Shown piece after piece: positions 35,115 through 44,159 of a stretch of 56,792 bases of DNA (its first letter is position 1; each line of letters starts with the position of its first letter). The position numbers and the translations under genes are program-made. The DNA comes from Clostridia bacterium DTU025. GTDB lineage: Bacteria > Bacillota > DTU025. The notes beneath the pieces were generated by a model, which ran no database searches, had not been told where the DNA came from, and worked only from the letters and a program-made list of their open reading frames with translations. The stretch covers positions 6,510-63,301 of the forward strand of contig LFSP01000008.1 of NCBI GenBank assembly GCA_001513145.1. Direction: 5' to 3'.

Positions 35115-36437
35115 ATCAAGATCGCAGTCTGTTCCCTTGGGTGCTCCAAGAACCTGGTGGACACCGAGAACATGCTCGGCCTGCTTCAGGAGGCCGGGCA
35201 CGTCATTGTGCCCGACGCCGCGGATGCCCAGGGTGTCTTGGTCAACACATGCGGCTTCATAGCCGACGCCGCCCAGGAGGCCGTCGACACTATACTTCAC
35301 TATGCCGACCTGAAGAAGAGCGGCGATATCCGCGTCCTGGTGGTGGCTGGCTGCCTCGTCCAGAGGTACGGCAAGGACATCATGGAGGAGATCCCCGAAG
35401 TGGACGCCCTCGTCGGCACCGGGGACTACGGCAGGATCGTCGAAGTGTTCAGCCAGGTGGAGCAGGGAGGGTGCCCCGCCTGCATAGGCGACCCCGGCTG
35501 GCTGGCCCCCGAAGGCGGCGCCCGAGTGGTGAGCACGCCTCGGCACTTCGCCTACATAAAGGTATCGGAGGGCTGTTCCAATCGCTGCTCTTACTGCCTG
35601 ATACCGTCGCTCCGTGGACCTCAGACTGACCGACCCATGGAAGCCATCGTTGCCGAGGCGCGCCGCCTTGCCGAGTCAGGCGTGGTTGAGGCCATCCTCG
35701 TCGCCCAGGACACCACCGCGTACGGCCGCGCCCTCTACGGAAGGCCCCGCCTGGCCGAGCTCCTACGCCACGTGGCCGCCGTCGAAGGCCTGAAGTGGGT
35801 GCGAGTGCTCTACACCTACCCGTCACTCATCGACGACGAGCTCATAGACGTGTTCGCCGAGAACCGCAAGGTGCTGCCGTACCTTGACATCCCCATGCAG
35901 CACGGCTCTGACCGGATACTCCGCGCCATGCGCCGTCGCATAACGAGGCAGGGCATGATCGACGTGTGTGCAAAGCTCAGGCGCCGCGTGCCGCGCCTGG
36001 TGATCCGCACATCCCTGATAGTAGGCTTCCCCGGGGAGACTGACCGCGACTTCTCCGACCTGCTCACCTTCATCGACGAAGTGAGGCCCGAGCGCGCTGG
36101 CGTTTTCGTGTTCTCCCCCGAGGAGGGCGCCGACGCAGCCACCTTCCCAGACCAGGTGCCTGCTGAACTCGCAGCCGAGCGGCGCGGCATCGCCATGCAG
36201 AGACTGGCCGCCATCAGCCGAAGCTTCGGCGAAAGCCGCATCGGCGCCGTGGAAACGGTGCTGGTGGACGGGATCTCCACAGAGTCCGAGCTGCTCTGCA
36301 CCGCCAGATCGTACGCGGAGGCCCCCGACGTCGACGGCGTGATATACGTCGGCGACGCCACGCTGCGGCCGGGGCAGTTCGTGGATGTGCGCATCACCGA
36401 CGCCGCCGATTACGATCTCGCAGCCGAGCCCGTTTGA
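35115..36437 (+). CDS. rimO: Ribosomal protein S12 methylthiotransferase RimO with apparent AUC start
   Basis: A radical SAM enzyme adding a methylthio group to an aspartate of ribosomal protein S12. From 35115 the protein is 440 aa with the whole N-terminal MTTase domain (IKIAVCSLGCSKNLVDTENM), cluster cysteines in VNTCGF and VAGCLVQ, the radical SAM motif CSNRCSYC, and a C-terminal TRAM domain. No ATG, GTG or TTG opens this frame before ATG 35157, which would drop the first cluster cysteine. An in-frame TGA lies at 35106-35108. The codon aligned with the family Met is ATC (35115-35117), with GAGGTG seven bases upstream. RimO rather than MiaB is indicated by the N-terminal SLGCSKNLVD. Confidence 0.88.
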   Translation: MKIAVCSLGCSKNLVDTENMLGLLQEAGHVIVPDAADAQGVLVNTCGFIADAAQEAVDTILHYADLKKSGDIRVLVVAGCLVQRYGKDIMEEIPEVDALVGTGDYGRIVEVFSQVEQGGCPACIGDPGWLAPEGGARVVSTPRHFAYIKVSEGCSNRCSYCLIPSLRGPQTDRPMEAIVAEARRLAESGVVEAILVAQDTTAYGRALYGRPRLAELLRHVAAVEGLKWVRVLYTYPSLIDDELIDVFAENRKVLPYLDIPMQHGSDRILRAMRRRITRQGMIDVCAKLRRRVPRLVIRTSLIVGFPGETDRDFSDLLTFIDEVRPERAGVFVFSPEEGADAATFPDQVPAELAAERRGIAMQRLAAISRSFGESRIGAVETVLVDGISTESELLCTARSYAEAPDVDGVIYVGDATLRPGQFVDVRITDAADYDLAAEPV

Positions 36438-36477
36438 GGAGGCCTCCAATGTGTTTCCGCTTCCACTGGAGGCTCGG
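36424..36477 (+). repeat. Stem-loop at the rimO 3' end
   Basis: CCGAGCC (36424-36430) pairs with GGCTCGG (36471-36477), and GCCTCCA (36442-36448) with TGGAGGC (36467-36473), giving alternative stems around the rimO stop codon. No U-run follows. Confidence 0.4.
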
Positions 36478-36610
36478 TATGCTTGCCCGGCCCGGATGGA
36501 GGCGCCGACCCACCGGCGGATCGGATTTCAGCCACAACGACCGTAAACGTTAAGTGGACACGATAGAGCCCCCGCCGCGGATGGCAGATCCGGCATACGC
36601 GAAACGGAAA

Positions 36611-36629
36611 GGGGCGGCAACGCCGCCCC
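36611..36629. terminator. Bidirectional terminator-like hairpin between rimO and gdhA
   Basis: GGGGCGGC-AAC-GCCGCCCC forms a perfect 8-bp stem with a 3-nt loop between convergent genes. A-rich bases on the left (GGAAA) serve as a short U-tract for the minus-strand transcript; the plus strand has only GTCATCC. It is most likely the gdh terminator. Confidence 0.6.
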
Positions 36630-36683
36630 GTCATCCTTCGAGCTTCGCGATCCTTGCCGGGTCCTTGCCGCCCGGACGCTACA

Positions 36684-37934
36684 TCATGGGAAGATGCCCC
36701 GCATCTTGATGGCCTCAGACACCCTGTTGATGGACAGCATGTATGCGCCGGTGCGCAGGCTGAGGTTGTGCTCCTTGGCGAAGTCCCACACTTCCTTGAA
36801 CGCCTTCGACATGATGGCGTCCAGCCTCGTGTTGACCTCTTCCTCGGACCAGTAGAAATGCTGCAGGTTCTGGACCCACTCGAAGTAGGAGCAGGTGACG
36901 CCGCCGGCGTTGGCCAGGATGTCAGGCACGCAGATGACGCCCTTGGCCTCGAGGATCTTGTCGGCTCCCGCGGTGGTGGGGCCGTTGGCGCCTTCCACGA
37001 TGTACTTCGCCTTGATGTTGGCCGCGTTCGCCTCGGTTATCTGGCCCTGCAGCGCGGCAGGTATCAACATCTCCACGTCGAGCTCCAAGAGCTCCGCGTT
37101 GGAGATCTTGCTGGCGCCGGGCTCGGAGTAGCCCTCGATCACCCTGTGCTCGTCCGCGTAGCGCACCAGGGCCGGGATGTTGAGGCCGGCAGGGTTGTAC
37201 AGGCCGCCGGTGACGTCGCTGACGCCCACCACCTTCATGCCCATCTGGTAAGCGATCTCCGCCGCCACGGAGCCGACGTTGCCGAAGCCCTGAACGGCGC
37301 AGGTCATGCCCTCAGCGGACTTGCCCACCCTTGCGAGGAGCTCTCTGGCGGATACCATGACGCCTCTACCCGTGGCTTCCCGCCTGCCGAGGGATCCGCC
37401 GATGGGTATCGGCTTGCCGGTGACCACGCCTGGGCTGAAGGTATTGGTCAGCACAGAGTAGGCATCGTAGAACCAGCCCATCACCTCTGCGTTGGTTCCC
37501 ATGTCCGGGGCGGGGATGTCCTTTTCAGGACCTATGATGGACTGGATGGCGTAGACGTAGCGCTTGGTGAGCCTCGCAAGCTCGTTCTTGGAAAGCTTGG
37601 TGGGGTCGACGCACACTCCGCCCTTGCCTCCGCCGTACGGGATGCCCACAACCGCGCACTTCCATGTCATCCAGGAAGCCAGAGCCTTCACCTCGTCCAT
37701 ACAGACGTCCAAGGCGAACCTTACGCCGCCTTTTGCCGGGCCGCGCGCCGTGGAGTGCTGACAGCGGTAACCCATAAAGACTTCAATCCTGCCGTCGTCC
37801 ATCTGAACGGGGAGGGCGACTTCCAGAGTTCGCTCGGGTTCAGCGAGGATTTTGAAGATTCCGGGATCCAGCTTCAGGATCTCCGAGGCCTCGCGGAGAC
37901 GAGCTAGCACTTGTTCGTACTGGCTGCCTGCCAT
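36684..37934 (-). CDS. Glu/Leu/Phe/Val dehydrogenase (glutamate dehydrogenase)
   Basis: Oxidative deamination of glutamate (or branched-chain amino acids) with NAD(P)+. The 416-aa protein has the lysine motif PYGGGKGGV, the upstream GYRCQHSTARGPAKGGVRF, APDMGTNAEVM, and a Rossmann domain with VQGFGNVGSVAAE. Length and motifs fit the hexameric GDH-I small type. The ATG at 37934 is fixed by TTTGGAGGT just upstream; 56 in-frame codons further upstream have no ribosome site. It diverges from the nucleoside transporter genes. Confidence 0.93.
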   Translation of the reverse strand: MAGSQYEQVLARLREASEILKLDPGIFKILAEPERTLEVALPVQMDDGRIEVFMGYRCQHSTARGPAKGGVRFALDVCMDEVKALASWMTWKCAVVGIPYGGGKGGVCVDPTKLSKNELARLTKRYVYAIQSIIGPEKDIPAPDMGTNAEVMGWFYDAYSVLTNTFSPGVVTGKPIPIGGSLGRREATGRGVMVSARELLARVGKSAEGMTCAVQGFGNVGSVAAEIAYQMGMKVVGVSDVTGGLYNPAGLNIPALVRYADEHRVIEGYSEPGASKISNAELLELDVEMLIPAALQGQITEANAANIKAKYIVEGANGPTTAGADKILEAKGVICVPDILANAGGVTCSYFEWVQNLQHFYWSEEEVNTRLDAIMSKAFKEVWDFAKEHNLSLRTGAYMLSINRVSEAIKMRGIFP

Positions 37935-38152
37935 TTCGATACCTCCAAACTGCAGTAATCGAGCTGTGAACGCAAGACATTGTTTCATTCGCCACAAAGA
38001 TGTGTGCTCCTGCCTGTCGAGCGCCTTATTCTCCCTCGAACGTCCTCGAAAAGATGATGATGCCGGTGAAGGAGTTTCAGGCCATGCAGCGAAGATTAAC
38101 ACGTCAAGGAACCCTATTACCTCATTACCTCATCCGGGGAGGGATCGTGCTT
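37935..38152. other. Divergent intergenic region between gdh and the BMP protein gene
   Basis: The 218-bp region must contain promoters for both sides. I find no strong -35/-10 pair and no recognisable riboswitch fold. CGAACGTCCTCG near 38037 is not a good LexA box. Confidence 0.4.
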
Positions 38153-39160
38153 ATGAAGCGTGTTCTGGTGCTGATCCTAGCAGTGGCACTCGTCGCCGGG
38201 CTGACCGTTTCCGGCTCGACGCAGCGCCCGCCGAAGGTCGGAATCGTGTTCGACATCGGCGGTCTGGGCGATCAGTCGTTCAACGACTCAGCTTACGTCG
38301 GTCTCAAGAGGCTCGAGAAGGAACTGGGCGCGCAGATTACCTACATGGAATCGAAGACCCCCTCCGACTACGAGCCTAACCTGGCATCGCTGGCCCGCGA
38401 AGGCTACGATGTTGTATGGGGCATCGGCTTCCTGATGGCCGACGCCATCAAGAAGGTGGCCAGCCAGTTCCCTAACACCAGGTTCGGAATAATCGACTCC
38501 GAGTTCACTGATGAGGAGTACGCAGCCCTTGGGAACATCCTGGGCGTGGTCTACAAGGAGCATGAGGGTTCGTTCCTCGTGGGCGTGCTTGCCGCCCTCA
38601 CTACCAAGACCGATAAGGTTGGCTTCGTCGGCGGAATGCAGTTCGCGGTCATCGAGAAGTTCGAGGCCGGCTTCAAGGCGGGTGTCTGGAAGACCAACCC
38701 GAACATCGATATACTGACGAACTACACCGGTTCCTTCGATGACCCCGCGAAGGGCAAGACCGTGGCCACGTCCATGTTCCGTCAGGGCGCTGACGTGGTG
38801 TTCCACGCCGCAGGTGCCACCGGCATCGGCGTCATCGAGGCCGCGGCCGAGCTGGGCAAGTGGGCCATCGGCGTCGACTCCAACCAGGCTCACCTTGCAC
38901 CCAAGAACGTGCTGAACTCCATGATTAAGCGCGTGGACATTGGCGTGTTCGAGGGGACCAAGATGCTGCTCGAGCCGGACTTCAAGGCCCATACCATGGT
39001 GATGGGCATCGCCGAGGACGGCGTTGGCATGGTCACCGACCTGTCCAACAACGCTTCGCTCTCCGCCATCGCCAAGGCCCAGGAGTGGGCTGAGAAGATC
39101 AAGAGCGGCGAGTACGTGGTGCCTGAGACGCCCCCGGCGAAGGCTGCTGATCTGCAGTAG
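38153..39160 (+). CDS. BMP-family substrate-binding protein (purine nucleoside type)
   Basis: The binding protein of an ABC importer of the PnrA/TmpC (BmpA) type, 335 aa. Mature fold motifs are KVGIVFDIGGLGDQSFND, VWGIGFLMADAI, KVGFVGGMQ, GADVVFHAAGATGIGV and IGVDSNQ. The signal sequence is clear (about 3-20, LVLILAVALVAGLTVSGS), but no lipobox cysteine is present, unlike most monoderm members. The start ATG follows GGGGAGGG. The ATPase and two permeases follow, matching Bacillus NupNOPQ. Confidence 0.9.
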   Translation: MKRVLVLILAVALVAGLTVSGSTQRPPKVGIVFDIGGLGDQSFNDSAYVGLKRLEKELGAQITYMESKTPSDYEPNLASLAREGYDVVWGIGFLMADAIKKVASQFPNTRFGIIDSEFTDEEYAALGNILGVVYKEHEGSFLVGVLAALTTKTDKVGFVGGMQFAVIEKFEAGFKAGVWKTNPNIDILTNYTGSFDDPAKGKTVATSMFRQGADVVFHAAGATGIGVIEAAAELGKWAIGVDSNQAHLAPKNVLNSMIKRVDIGVFEGTKMLLEPDFKAHTMVMGIAEDGVGMVTDLSNNASLSAIAKAQEWAEKIKSGEYVVPETPPAKAADLQ

Positions 39161-39187
39161 TTATGTTTCAAGGGGTTGACTAGGCAT

Positions 39188-39228
39188 CGGCAAGTCGGGC
39201 GTCCCTCCTTCGGACGCTCGGCTTGCCG
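39188..39228 (+). terminator. Intercistronic hairpin between binding protein and ATPase genes
   Basis: A 17-bp stem (39188-39204 with 39212-39228, two G-U pairs) with a 7-nt loop lies 28 bp after the binding-protein stop, followed by TTCTCG. It probably causes partial termination or protects the upstream mRNA, giving more binding protein than transporter. Confidence 0.65.
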
Positions 39229-39283
39229 TTCTCGTGTGAAGACGGGAGAGGGCTTCCAGAGCCCTTGATATGGAGGGACAGTT

Positions 39284-40846
39284 ATGGGGGAGAAAGCCCG
39301 AGGCGCCCCGGTGCTGGTCATGAAGGGGATCACCAAGCGGTTCCCCGGCGTTCTGGCCAACGACGGGATCGACTTCACCCTGCACAAGGGTGAGATCCAC
39401 GCGCTGCTTGGGGAGAACGGGGCGGGCAAGTCGACGCTGATGAAGATCCTCTACGGTCTGTACGAAGCTGACGCAGGATCTATTGAGGTCAACGGGCAGC
39501 CCGTACGCATCGCCGAACCCAACGACGCCTTGCGCCTTGGCATAGGCATGGTTCACCAGCATTTCATGTTGATACCGCAGTTCACCGTGGCGGAGAACCT
39601 GGTGCTCGGCGCCGAGCCGCGCAGGGGGGGACTGTTCCTCGACATGAAGGAGGCCATCCGGAAGGTGGAGGAGGTATCCCAGGCATACGGCCTGGCCATG
39701 GACCCCACCGCGCGGGTTTCGGACATTTCCGTGGGAATGCAACAGCGCGTGGAGATCCTCAAGACCCTCCTGCGCGGCGCCGAGATCCTGGTGCTGGACG
39801 AGCCAACCGCTGTGCTCACGCCGCAGGAAGTGTTGGAGCTCTTCACCATAATGCGGAACCTCGCGGAGCGCGGAAAGTCGATAGTCTTCATCAGCCACAA
39901 GCTGAAAGAGGTCACCGCCATCTCAGACAGGGTGACGGTGATCCGCCGCGGCAGGGTTGTGGGGTCGCTTCCCACTGCCGAGACCACCGTTGACGAGCTG
40001 GCTAGCCTGATGGTGGGCCGAGCCGTGGAGCTGGTGGTGGAGAAGGGAGAAGCGAAGCCCGGTGAGGATGTGCTGGTCATAGATAACCTGCACGCCCTTG
40101 ACGCCCGGCGGCTGCCGGCTGTGCGTGGCGTGAGCCTGAAGGTGCGCGGCGGTGAGATACTGGGGATCGCGGGAGTTGACGGCAACGGCCAATCGGAGCT
40201 GGTGGAAGTCATCACAGGCATGCGCAGGGCGACGTCGGGCAAGGTGCTTCTGAAAGGGATGGACGTGACCAACTGGACTCCCAGAAGGCTCACCGAGCGC
40301 GGCGTGGTCCACATTCCCGCTGACAGGCATCGCCACGGTCTGGTGCTGGACTTCACGGTGGCCGAGAACATGGTCCTGCAGACCTATTACAAGCCTCCGT
40401 TCAGCCGCGGGGCGGTTCTGGACTGGGACGCCATCCGCAAGACCGCCCGAGAGCTCATCGAGGAGTACGACGTGCGCACTCCCGGCGAGGATACCAGGGC
40501 GGGGTCGCTTTCCGGCGGAAACCAGCAGAAGGTGATCGTCGCCAGGGAGCTTTCGCGTGAGCCTGAGCTGGTGGTGGCGGCACAGCCCACCCGCGGTCTT
40601 GACGTGGGGGCCATCGAGTTCGTGCACCGCAGGCTGATAATGGCCCGGGATGAAGGGAAGGCAGTGCTGTTGGTCTCGCTGGAGCTGGACGAGATCATGG
40701 CCCTGGCAGACAGGATAGCCGTCATGTACGAAGGAAAGATTGTGGGAATTGTTGACCGCGACGAGGCCACCGAGGAGAAGCTGGGCCTGATGATGGCTGG
40801 AGCCTCCGTCGAGCCCGACGGCGGTCGTGCGGGGAGGGTCGGCTGA
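39284..40846 (+). CDS. ABC transporter ATP-binding protein, double-domain nucleoside/sugar type
   Basis: A 520-aa ATPase of the RbsA/NupO layout with two ABC domains. Domain 1 has Walker A GENGAGKST, the signature SVGMQQRVEI and VLDEPTAVLTP. Domain 2 has GVDGNGQSE in place of a full Walker A (no GKS/T), and LSGGNQQKV; the degenerate second site is usual in this family. Start ATG follows GGAGGG. It feeds directly into two permease genes with 1- and 4-nt overlaps. Confidence 0.94.
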   Translation: MGEKARGAPVLVMKGITKRFPGVLANDGIDFTLHKGEIHALLGENGAGKSTLMKILYGLYEADAGSIEVNGQPVRIAEPNDALRLGIGMVHQHFMLIPQFTVAENLVLGAEPRRGGLFLDMKEAIRKVEEVSQAYGLAMDPTARVSDISVGMQQRVEILKTLLRGAEILVLDEPTAVLTPQEVLELFTIMRNLAERGKSIVFISHKLKEVTAISDRVTVIRRGRVVGSLPTAETTVDELASLMVGRAVELVVEKGEAKPGEDVLVIDNLHALDARRLPAVRGVSLKVRGGEILGIAGVDGNGQSELVEVITGMRRATSGKVLLKGMDVTNWTPRRLTERGVVHIPADRHRHGLVLDFTVAENMVLQTYYKPPFSRGAVLDWDAIRKTARELIEEYDVRTPGEDTRAGSLSGGNQQKVIVARELSREPELVVAAQPTRGLDVGAIEFVHRRLIMARDEGKAVLLVSLELDEIMALADRIAVMYEGKIVGIVDRDEATEEKLGLMMAGASVEPDGGRAGRVG

Positions 40847-41952
40847 TGAGCAGGAAGGCTGGATCTATACGCGTCCGTTCGGAGCTGGCAGTGCCGCTGA
40901 TGGCCGTCGTGGTGGGCCTGCTTTTCGGGGCGCTGGCGATGATCCTCACAGGGACCAACCCCATCCGCGCGTACGCGGCGTTGATCCGGGGCTGCTTCGG
41001 TTCGCGGGCCGACCTGTCTGAGACCAGCGTGTATGTGACCCCGCTGATCTTCACCGGCCTGTCCATCGCGGTAGCATACAAGGCGGGTCTCTTCAACATA
41101 GGCGCCGAGGGCCAGCTCATCGTGGGAATGGTAGCGTCGGCCATAGTGGGTGTCGCCGGAGCCGGCCTGCCACGCATCATCCACCTGCCCCTGACGCTGG
41201 CGTCGGGGATGCTCGCCGGGGCGCTCTGGGCCTTCGTTCCCGGGATCCTCAAGGCCAAGTTCGGCGTGCACGAAGTGGTCAATAGCATCATGATGAACTA
41301 CATCGCCCTGTACCTGTCACACTACCTGGTGACAGGCCCGATAAAGGATCCGAACATCGCGGCCCCTTACAGCCGCGAGATAGCCAATACCGCCAAGCTC
41401 ACCCGCTTCTTCGGAGGATTCGGTAGCTCCTACCGGTTCAACAGCGGGCTGCTCATCGCCATCGCAGCGGCCCTCCTGGTGTACTACATCCTCTACAGGA
41501 CCACACTGGGTTACGAGATTCGGGCGGTGGGCCATAACCCCGACGCGGCGAGGTACGCCGGCATAAGCGTCGCGAGGTCGGTGACGCTCTCGATGATGCT
41601 GGCCGGCGGCATGTCAGGGTTGGCCGGCGCCGTGCAGGTGTGTGGAATCCAGTACAAGTTCCTGGACCTCTTCGCCTTCGAAGGGTTCGGCTTCGACGGG
41701 ATAGCTGTGGCCCTGGTGGCAAAGGGGCATCCTCTGGCGGTGCTGGGGTCTGCGTCGCTTTTCGGCATACTCCAGAGAGGGTCGCAGATGATGCAGGGCA
41801 TAGCGCACGTGCCGAAGCAGGTGGCCGGCATCGTCCAGGCGGTGGTGGTCTTCATGGTGGCCGCCGAAGGCCTGATCGAAGGCTGGCTTCGCATTCCTGT
41901 ACTCTCTAAGGCCTTCGGGCATCGCGCAGGAAAGGAGGAGGACGTGCGGTGA
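40846..41952 (+). CDS. ABC transporter permease (NupP-like)
   Basis: A 368-aa membrane protein of the BPD_transp_2 family with about ten hydrophobic segments. The [18 protein letters not shown] and [19 protein letters not shown] blocks are diagnostic. It forms the transmembrane channel with the following permease. The ATG overlaps the ATPase stop by one base. Confidence 0.92.
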   Translation: MSRKAGSIRVRSELAVPLMAVVVGLLFGALAMILTGTNPIRAYAALIRGCFGSRADLSETSVYVTPLIFTGLSIAVAYKAGLFNIGAEGQLIVGMVASAIVGVAGAGLPRIIHLPLTLASGMLAGALWAFVPGILKAKFGVHEVVNSIMMNYIALYLSHYLVTGPIKDPNIAAPYSREIANTAKLTRFFGGFGSSYRFNSGLLIAIAAALLVYYILYRTTLGYEIRAVGHNPDAARYAGISVARSVTLSMMLAGGMSGLAGAVQVCGIQYKFLDLFAFEGFGFDGIAVALVAKGHPLAVLGSASLFGILQRGSQMMQGIAHVPKQVAGIVQAVVVFMVAAEGLIEGWLRIPVLSKAFGHRAGKEEDVR

Positions 41953-42899
41953 CCTTCGACGCTGAGATGATCAAGTGGCTCATCATCGACCTTCTGGCCT
42001 CCACCGTGCCACTGGCCACCCCGTTGATCCTGGCCTCAACGGGCGGCGTGTTCAGCGAGAGGTCGGGCGTGGTCAACATCGGAATCGAGGGGATGATCCT
42101 CATCGGTTCGTTCATGGCCGTGCTCACCTCCTACTATACCCGCAATGCGTGGCTGGGGTTCTTCATGGGCGGCGTCTCTGGGGCCATCATCGCGTGGTTC
42201 CACGCCCTGGCCAGCATCAAGTACAAGGCCAACCAGACTGTGTCGGGCGTAGCGGTGAACATCATGGCCACGGCGCTCACCGGCTTCCTTCTCAAGGCGA
42301 TCTTCGACAGGGCTGGGCAGACTGAAAGGGTCGTGAAGCTCGCCAAGTGGACGATACCGCTGATCAAGGACATACCCATCCTCGGGGAAGTGCTGGGCAC
42401 CAACACGCCCCCGGTATACATCGCCTTCATCGTGGTGGTGTTAGCCCACATCATACTGTTCAAGACCGCCCTGGGCCTTCGGATCAGGGCATGCGGCGAG
42501 CATCCTGAAGCCGCCGACACCGCCGGCGTGAACGTGGCGCTCATCAGGTACGGCTGCGTGATGGCCAGCGGCTTCTTGGCCGGGCTCGCAGGCGGCACAC
42601 TGTCGCTGGGGGAGCTATCGCTGTTCAAGGAGGGAATGAGCGCCGGCAAGGGCTTTATCTCGCTGGCAGCCGTGATATTCGGCAAGTGGACGCCTCTCGG
42701 CGCCATGGGCGCGTCGCTGTTGTTCGCTCTGGCCGACGCCATGCAACTGATCGCGCAGAACTGGGGGTTCACCGCGATCCCCCAGGAGTTCATGCTGATG
42801 TTCCCGTACGTGGTGACCATGGCGGCCCTGGCCGGCATCATCGGAAGGTCCACCGCCCCCGCCGCCAGCGGAAAGCCGTACGTCAGGCGAGGCGTGTAG
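41949..42899 (+). CDS. ABC transporter permease (NupQ-like)
   Basis: The second permease, 316 aa, with [39 protein letters not shown] and [17 protein letters not shown], as in NupQ/YufQ. The GTG start overlaps the previous stop by 4 nt. The three components and the BMP protein make a complete nucleoside importer. Confidence 0.93.
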   Translation: MTFDAEMIKWLIIDLLASTVPLATPLILASTGGVFSERSGVVNIGIEGMILIGSFMAVLTSYYTRNAWLGFFMGGVSGAIIAWFHALASIKYKANQTVSGVAVNIMATALTGFLLKAIFDRAGQTERVVKLAKWTIPLIKDIPILGEVLGTNTPPVYIAFIVVVLAHIILFKTALGLRIRACGEHPEAADTAGVNVALIRYGCVMASGFLAGLAGGTLSLGELSLFKEGMSAGKGFISLAAVIFGKWTPLGAMGASLLFALADAMQLIAQNWGFTAIPQEFMLMFPYVVTMAALAGIIGRSTAPAASGKPYVRRGV

Positions 42900-42951
42900 C
42901 CGCGGCGGAGCGGGCCAGGCCGGCGTTGGTCGAGGAATTTCCGCCTTGGGG

Positions 42952-42960
42952 TGGTATTAT
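42952..42960 (+). promoter_or_regulatory. Extended -10 promoter immediately before rlmN
   Basis: TGG-TATTAT (42952-42960) fits an extended -10 element. The rlmN ATG at 42967 lies exactly where transcription would start, suggesting a leaderless mRNA or a start at a later ATG (42976 or 42982). No -35 at standard spacing is seen. Confidence 0.45.
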
Positions 42961-42966
42961 TAGCTT

Positions 42967-44019
42967 ATGGACATCATGAGCATGGACGTGGGAGAGGCTC
43001 GACGTCTGTTCGAGCAGCACGGACTGCCTGGCTACAGGGGAGAGCAGGTGCTGAGCTGGATCCACAGGCATGGGATTCGCGACTACTCCCAGATGACCAA
43101 CTTGCCTGCTTACCTCAGGGACGAGCTACAGGGCATAGCTCCGCTGCGCCCTGCCAGCGTTGCCGCTGAAAGGCGTTCCGTCGACGGCACCATCAAGCTC
43201 CTCCTGGAGTACCCCGACGGCAACGCCGTGGAGACCGTCATCATGCGGCACGACTACGGCGTCAGCGTGTGCGTCTCAAGCCAGGTGGGGTGCGCCATGG
43301 GCTGCTCCTTCTGCGCCTCCGGGATAGGCGGCCTGGTACGCAACCTCACGCCCGGCGAGATGCTGGAGCAGGTGCTGGAGGCCTCCATTCAGTGCAGGTC
43401 CATGGGCGCCCCTAGGATCAGCTCCATAGTGGTGATGGGTTCAGGCGAGCCCATGCACAACTACGACAACGTGGTGAGATTCGTGCGCCTGGCCAACTGG
43501 AACAAGGGGCTGGGCATCGGATACCGGCACATCACCGTGTCCACCTGCGGCATCGTTCCTGGCATCCGGCGGCTGGCAGGGGAGGGCATCCCCATCACTC
43601 TGTCGGTGTCGCTGCACGCCCCTGATGACGAAACCAGGTCGCGGCTGATGCCGGTCAACAGGGTCTATCCAGTGGGCGAGCTCATCGCCGCCTGCCGTGA
43701 TTACGCCGACGTCACGGGAAGGCGGGTTACGTACGAGTACGCGCTGGTTCGCTCGGTCAACGACAGCCCGAGGCACGCCCGGAAGCTGGTTGAGCTGATC
43801 GCAGGCAGCCTCTGCCACGTTAACCTTATCCCCGTCAACCCCGTGGAGGAAGCCGGCTTCGACAGGCCGGACCAGGCCACGGTCCAGGCCTTCGCCGACG
43901 TCCTCTCCAGGGCCGGCATCAGCACCACCATCAGGCGCGAGCTGGGAACGGACATCGAGGCCGCCTGCGGCCAGCTGAGGCGCAGGGTTCTCGGTGAGGA
44001 ACGGGGGCGATCGCGCTGA
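42967..44019 (+). CDS. rlmN: Dual-specificity 23S rRNA/tRNA adenine C2-methyltransferase RlmN
   Basis: A radical SAM enzyme methylating A2503 of 23S rRNA and A37 of some tRNAs. The 350-aa protein has the cluster motif CAMGCSFCASG, VVMGSGEPMHNYDN, STCGIVPGI and the methyl-carrying C-terminal cysteine in IEAACGQL. No ribosome binding site precedes ATG 42967. It starts the rlmN-prpC-...-prkC-rsgA-rpe cluster found in Bacillus. Confidence 0.95.
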   Translation: MDIMSMDVGEARRLFEQHGLPGYRGEQVLSWIHRHGIRDYSQMTNLPAYLRDELQGIAPLRPASVAAERRSVDGTIKLLLEYPDGNAVETVIMRHDYGVSVCVSSQVGCAMGCSFCASGIGGLVRNLTPGEMLEQVLEASIQCRSMGAPRISSIVVMGSGEPMHNYDNVVRFVRLANWNKGLGIGYRHITVSTCGIVPGIRRLAGEGIPITLSVSLHAPDDETRSRLMPVNRVYPVGELIAACRDYADVTGRRVTYEYALVRSVNDSPRHARKLVELIAGSLCHVNLIPVNPVEEAGFDRPDQATVQAFADVLSRAGISTTIRRELGTDIEAACGQLRRRVLGEERGRSR

Positions 44020-44030
44020 TTCGGCTGGGG

Positions 44031-44159
44031 GTGGCGTTGGCACGGGTGATCAGCGCTGTCGTATTGTACTGGTTTCTGTTCAAGGCGGCTGAGGCGGTAG
44101 CCAGGAACGTAGACAGAGCGGACGGGCCAGACGGCAAGAACGGCGGTGGGATGATGTGA
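44031..44159 (+). CDS. Small membrane protein between rlmN and prpC
   Basis: A 42-codon frame from GTG 44031: a hydrophobic segment (VISAVVLYWFLFKAAEAV), then a charged Gly/Asn/Asp-rich tail ending GGGMM. Its stop overlaps the prpC GTG (GTGA), the same 4-nt coupling seen through this operon, which supports it being real. The start is uncertain; the frame is open back to 44016, next to the rlmN stop, with no strong ribosome site. I recognise no family. Confidence 0.5.
   Translation: MALARVISAVVLYWFLFKAAEAVARNVDRADGPDGKNGGGMM

Noticed and set aside
38030-38060. LexA box near CGAACGTCCTCG
   Set aside because: The second half-site does not match GTTCG at the right spacing.
37935-38152. Purine riboswitch before the nucleoside transporter
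   Set aside because: No paired P1 stem with the conserved purine-aptamer loop sequences was found in the leader.
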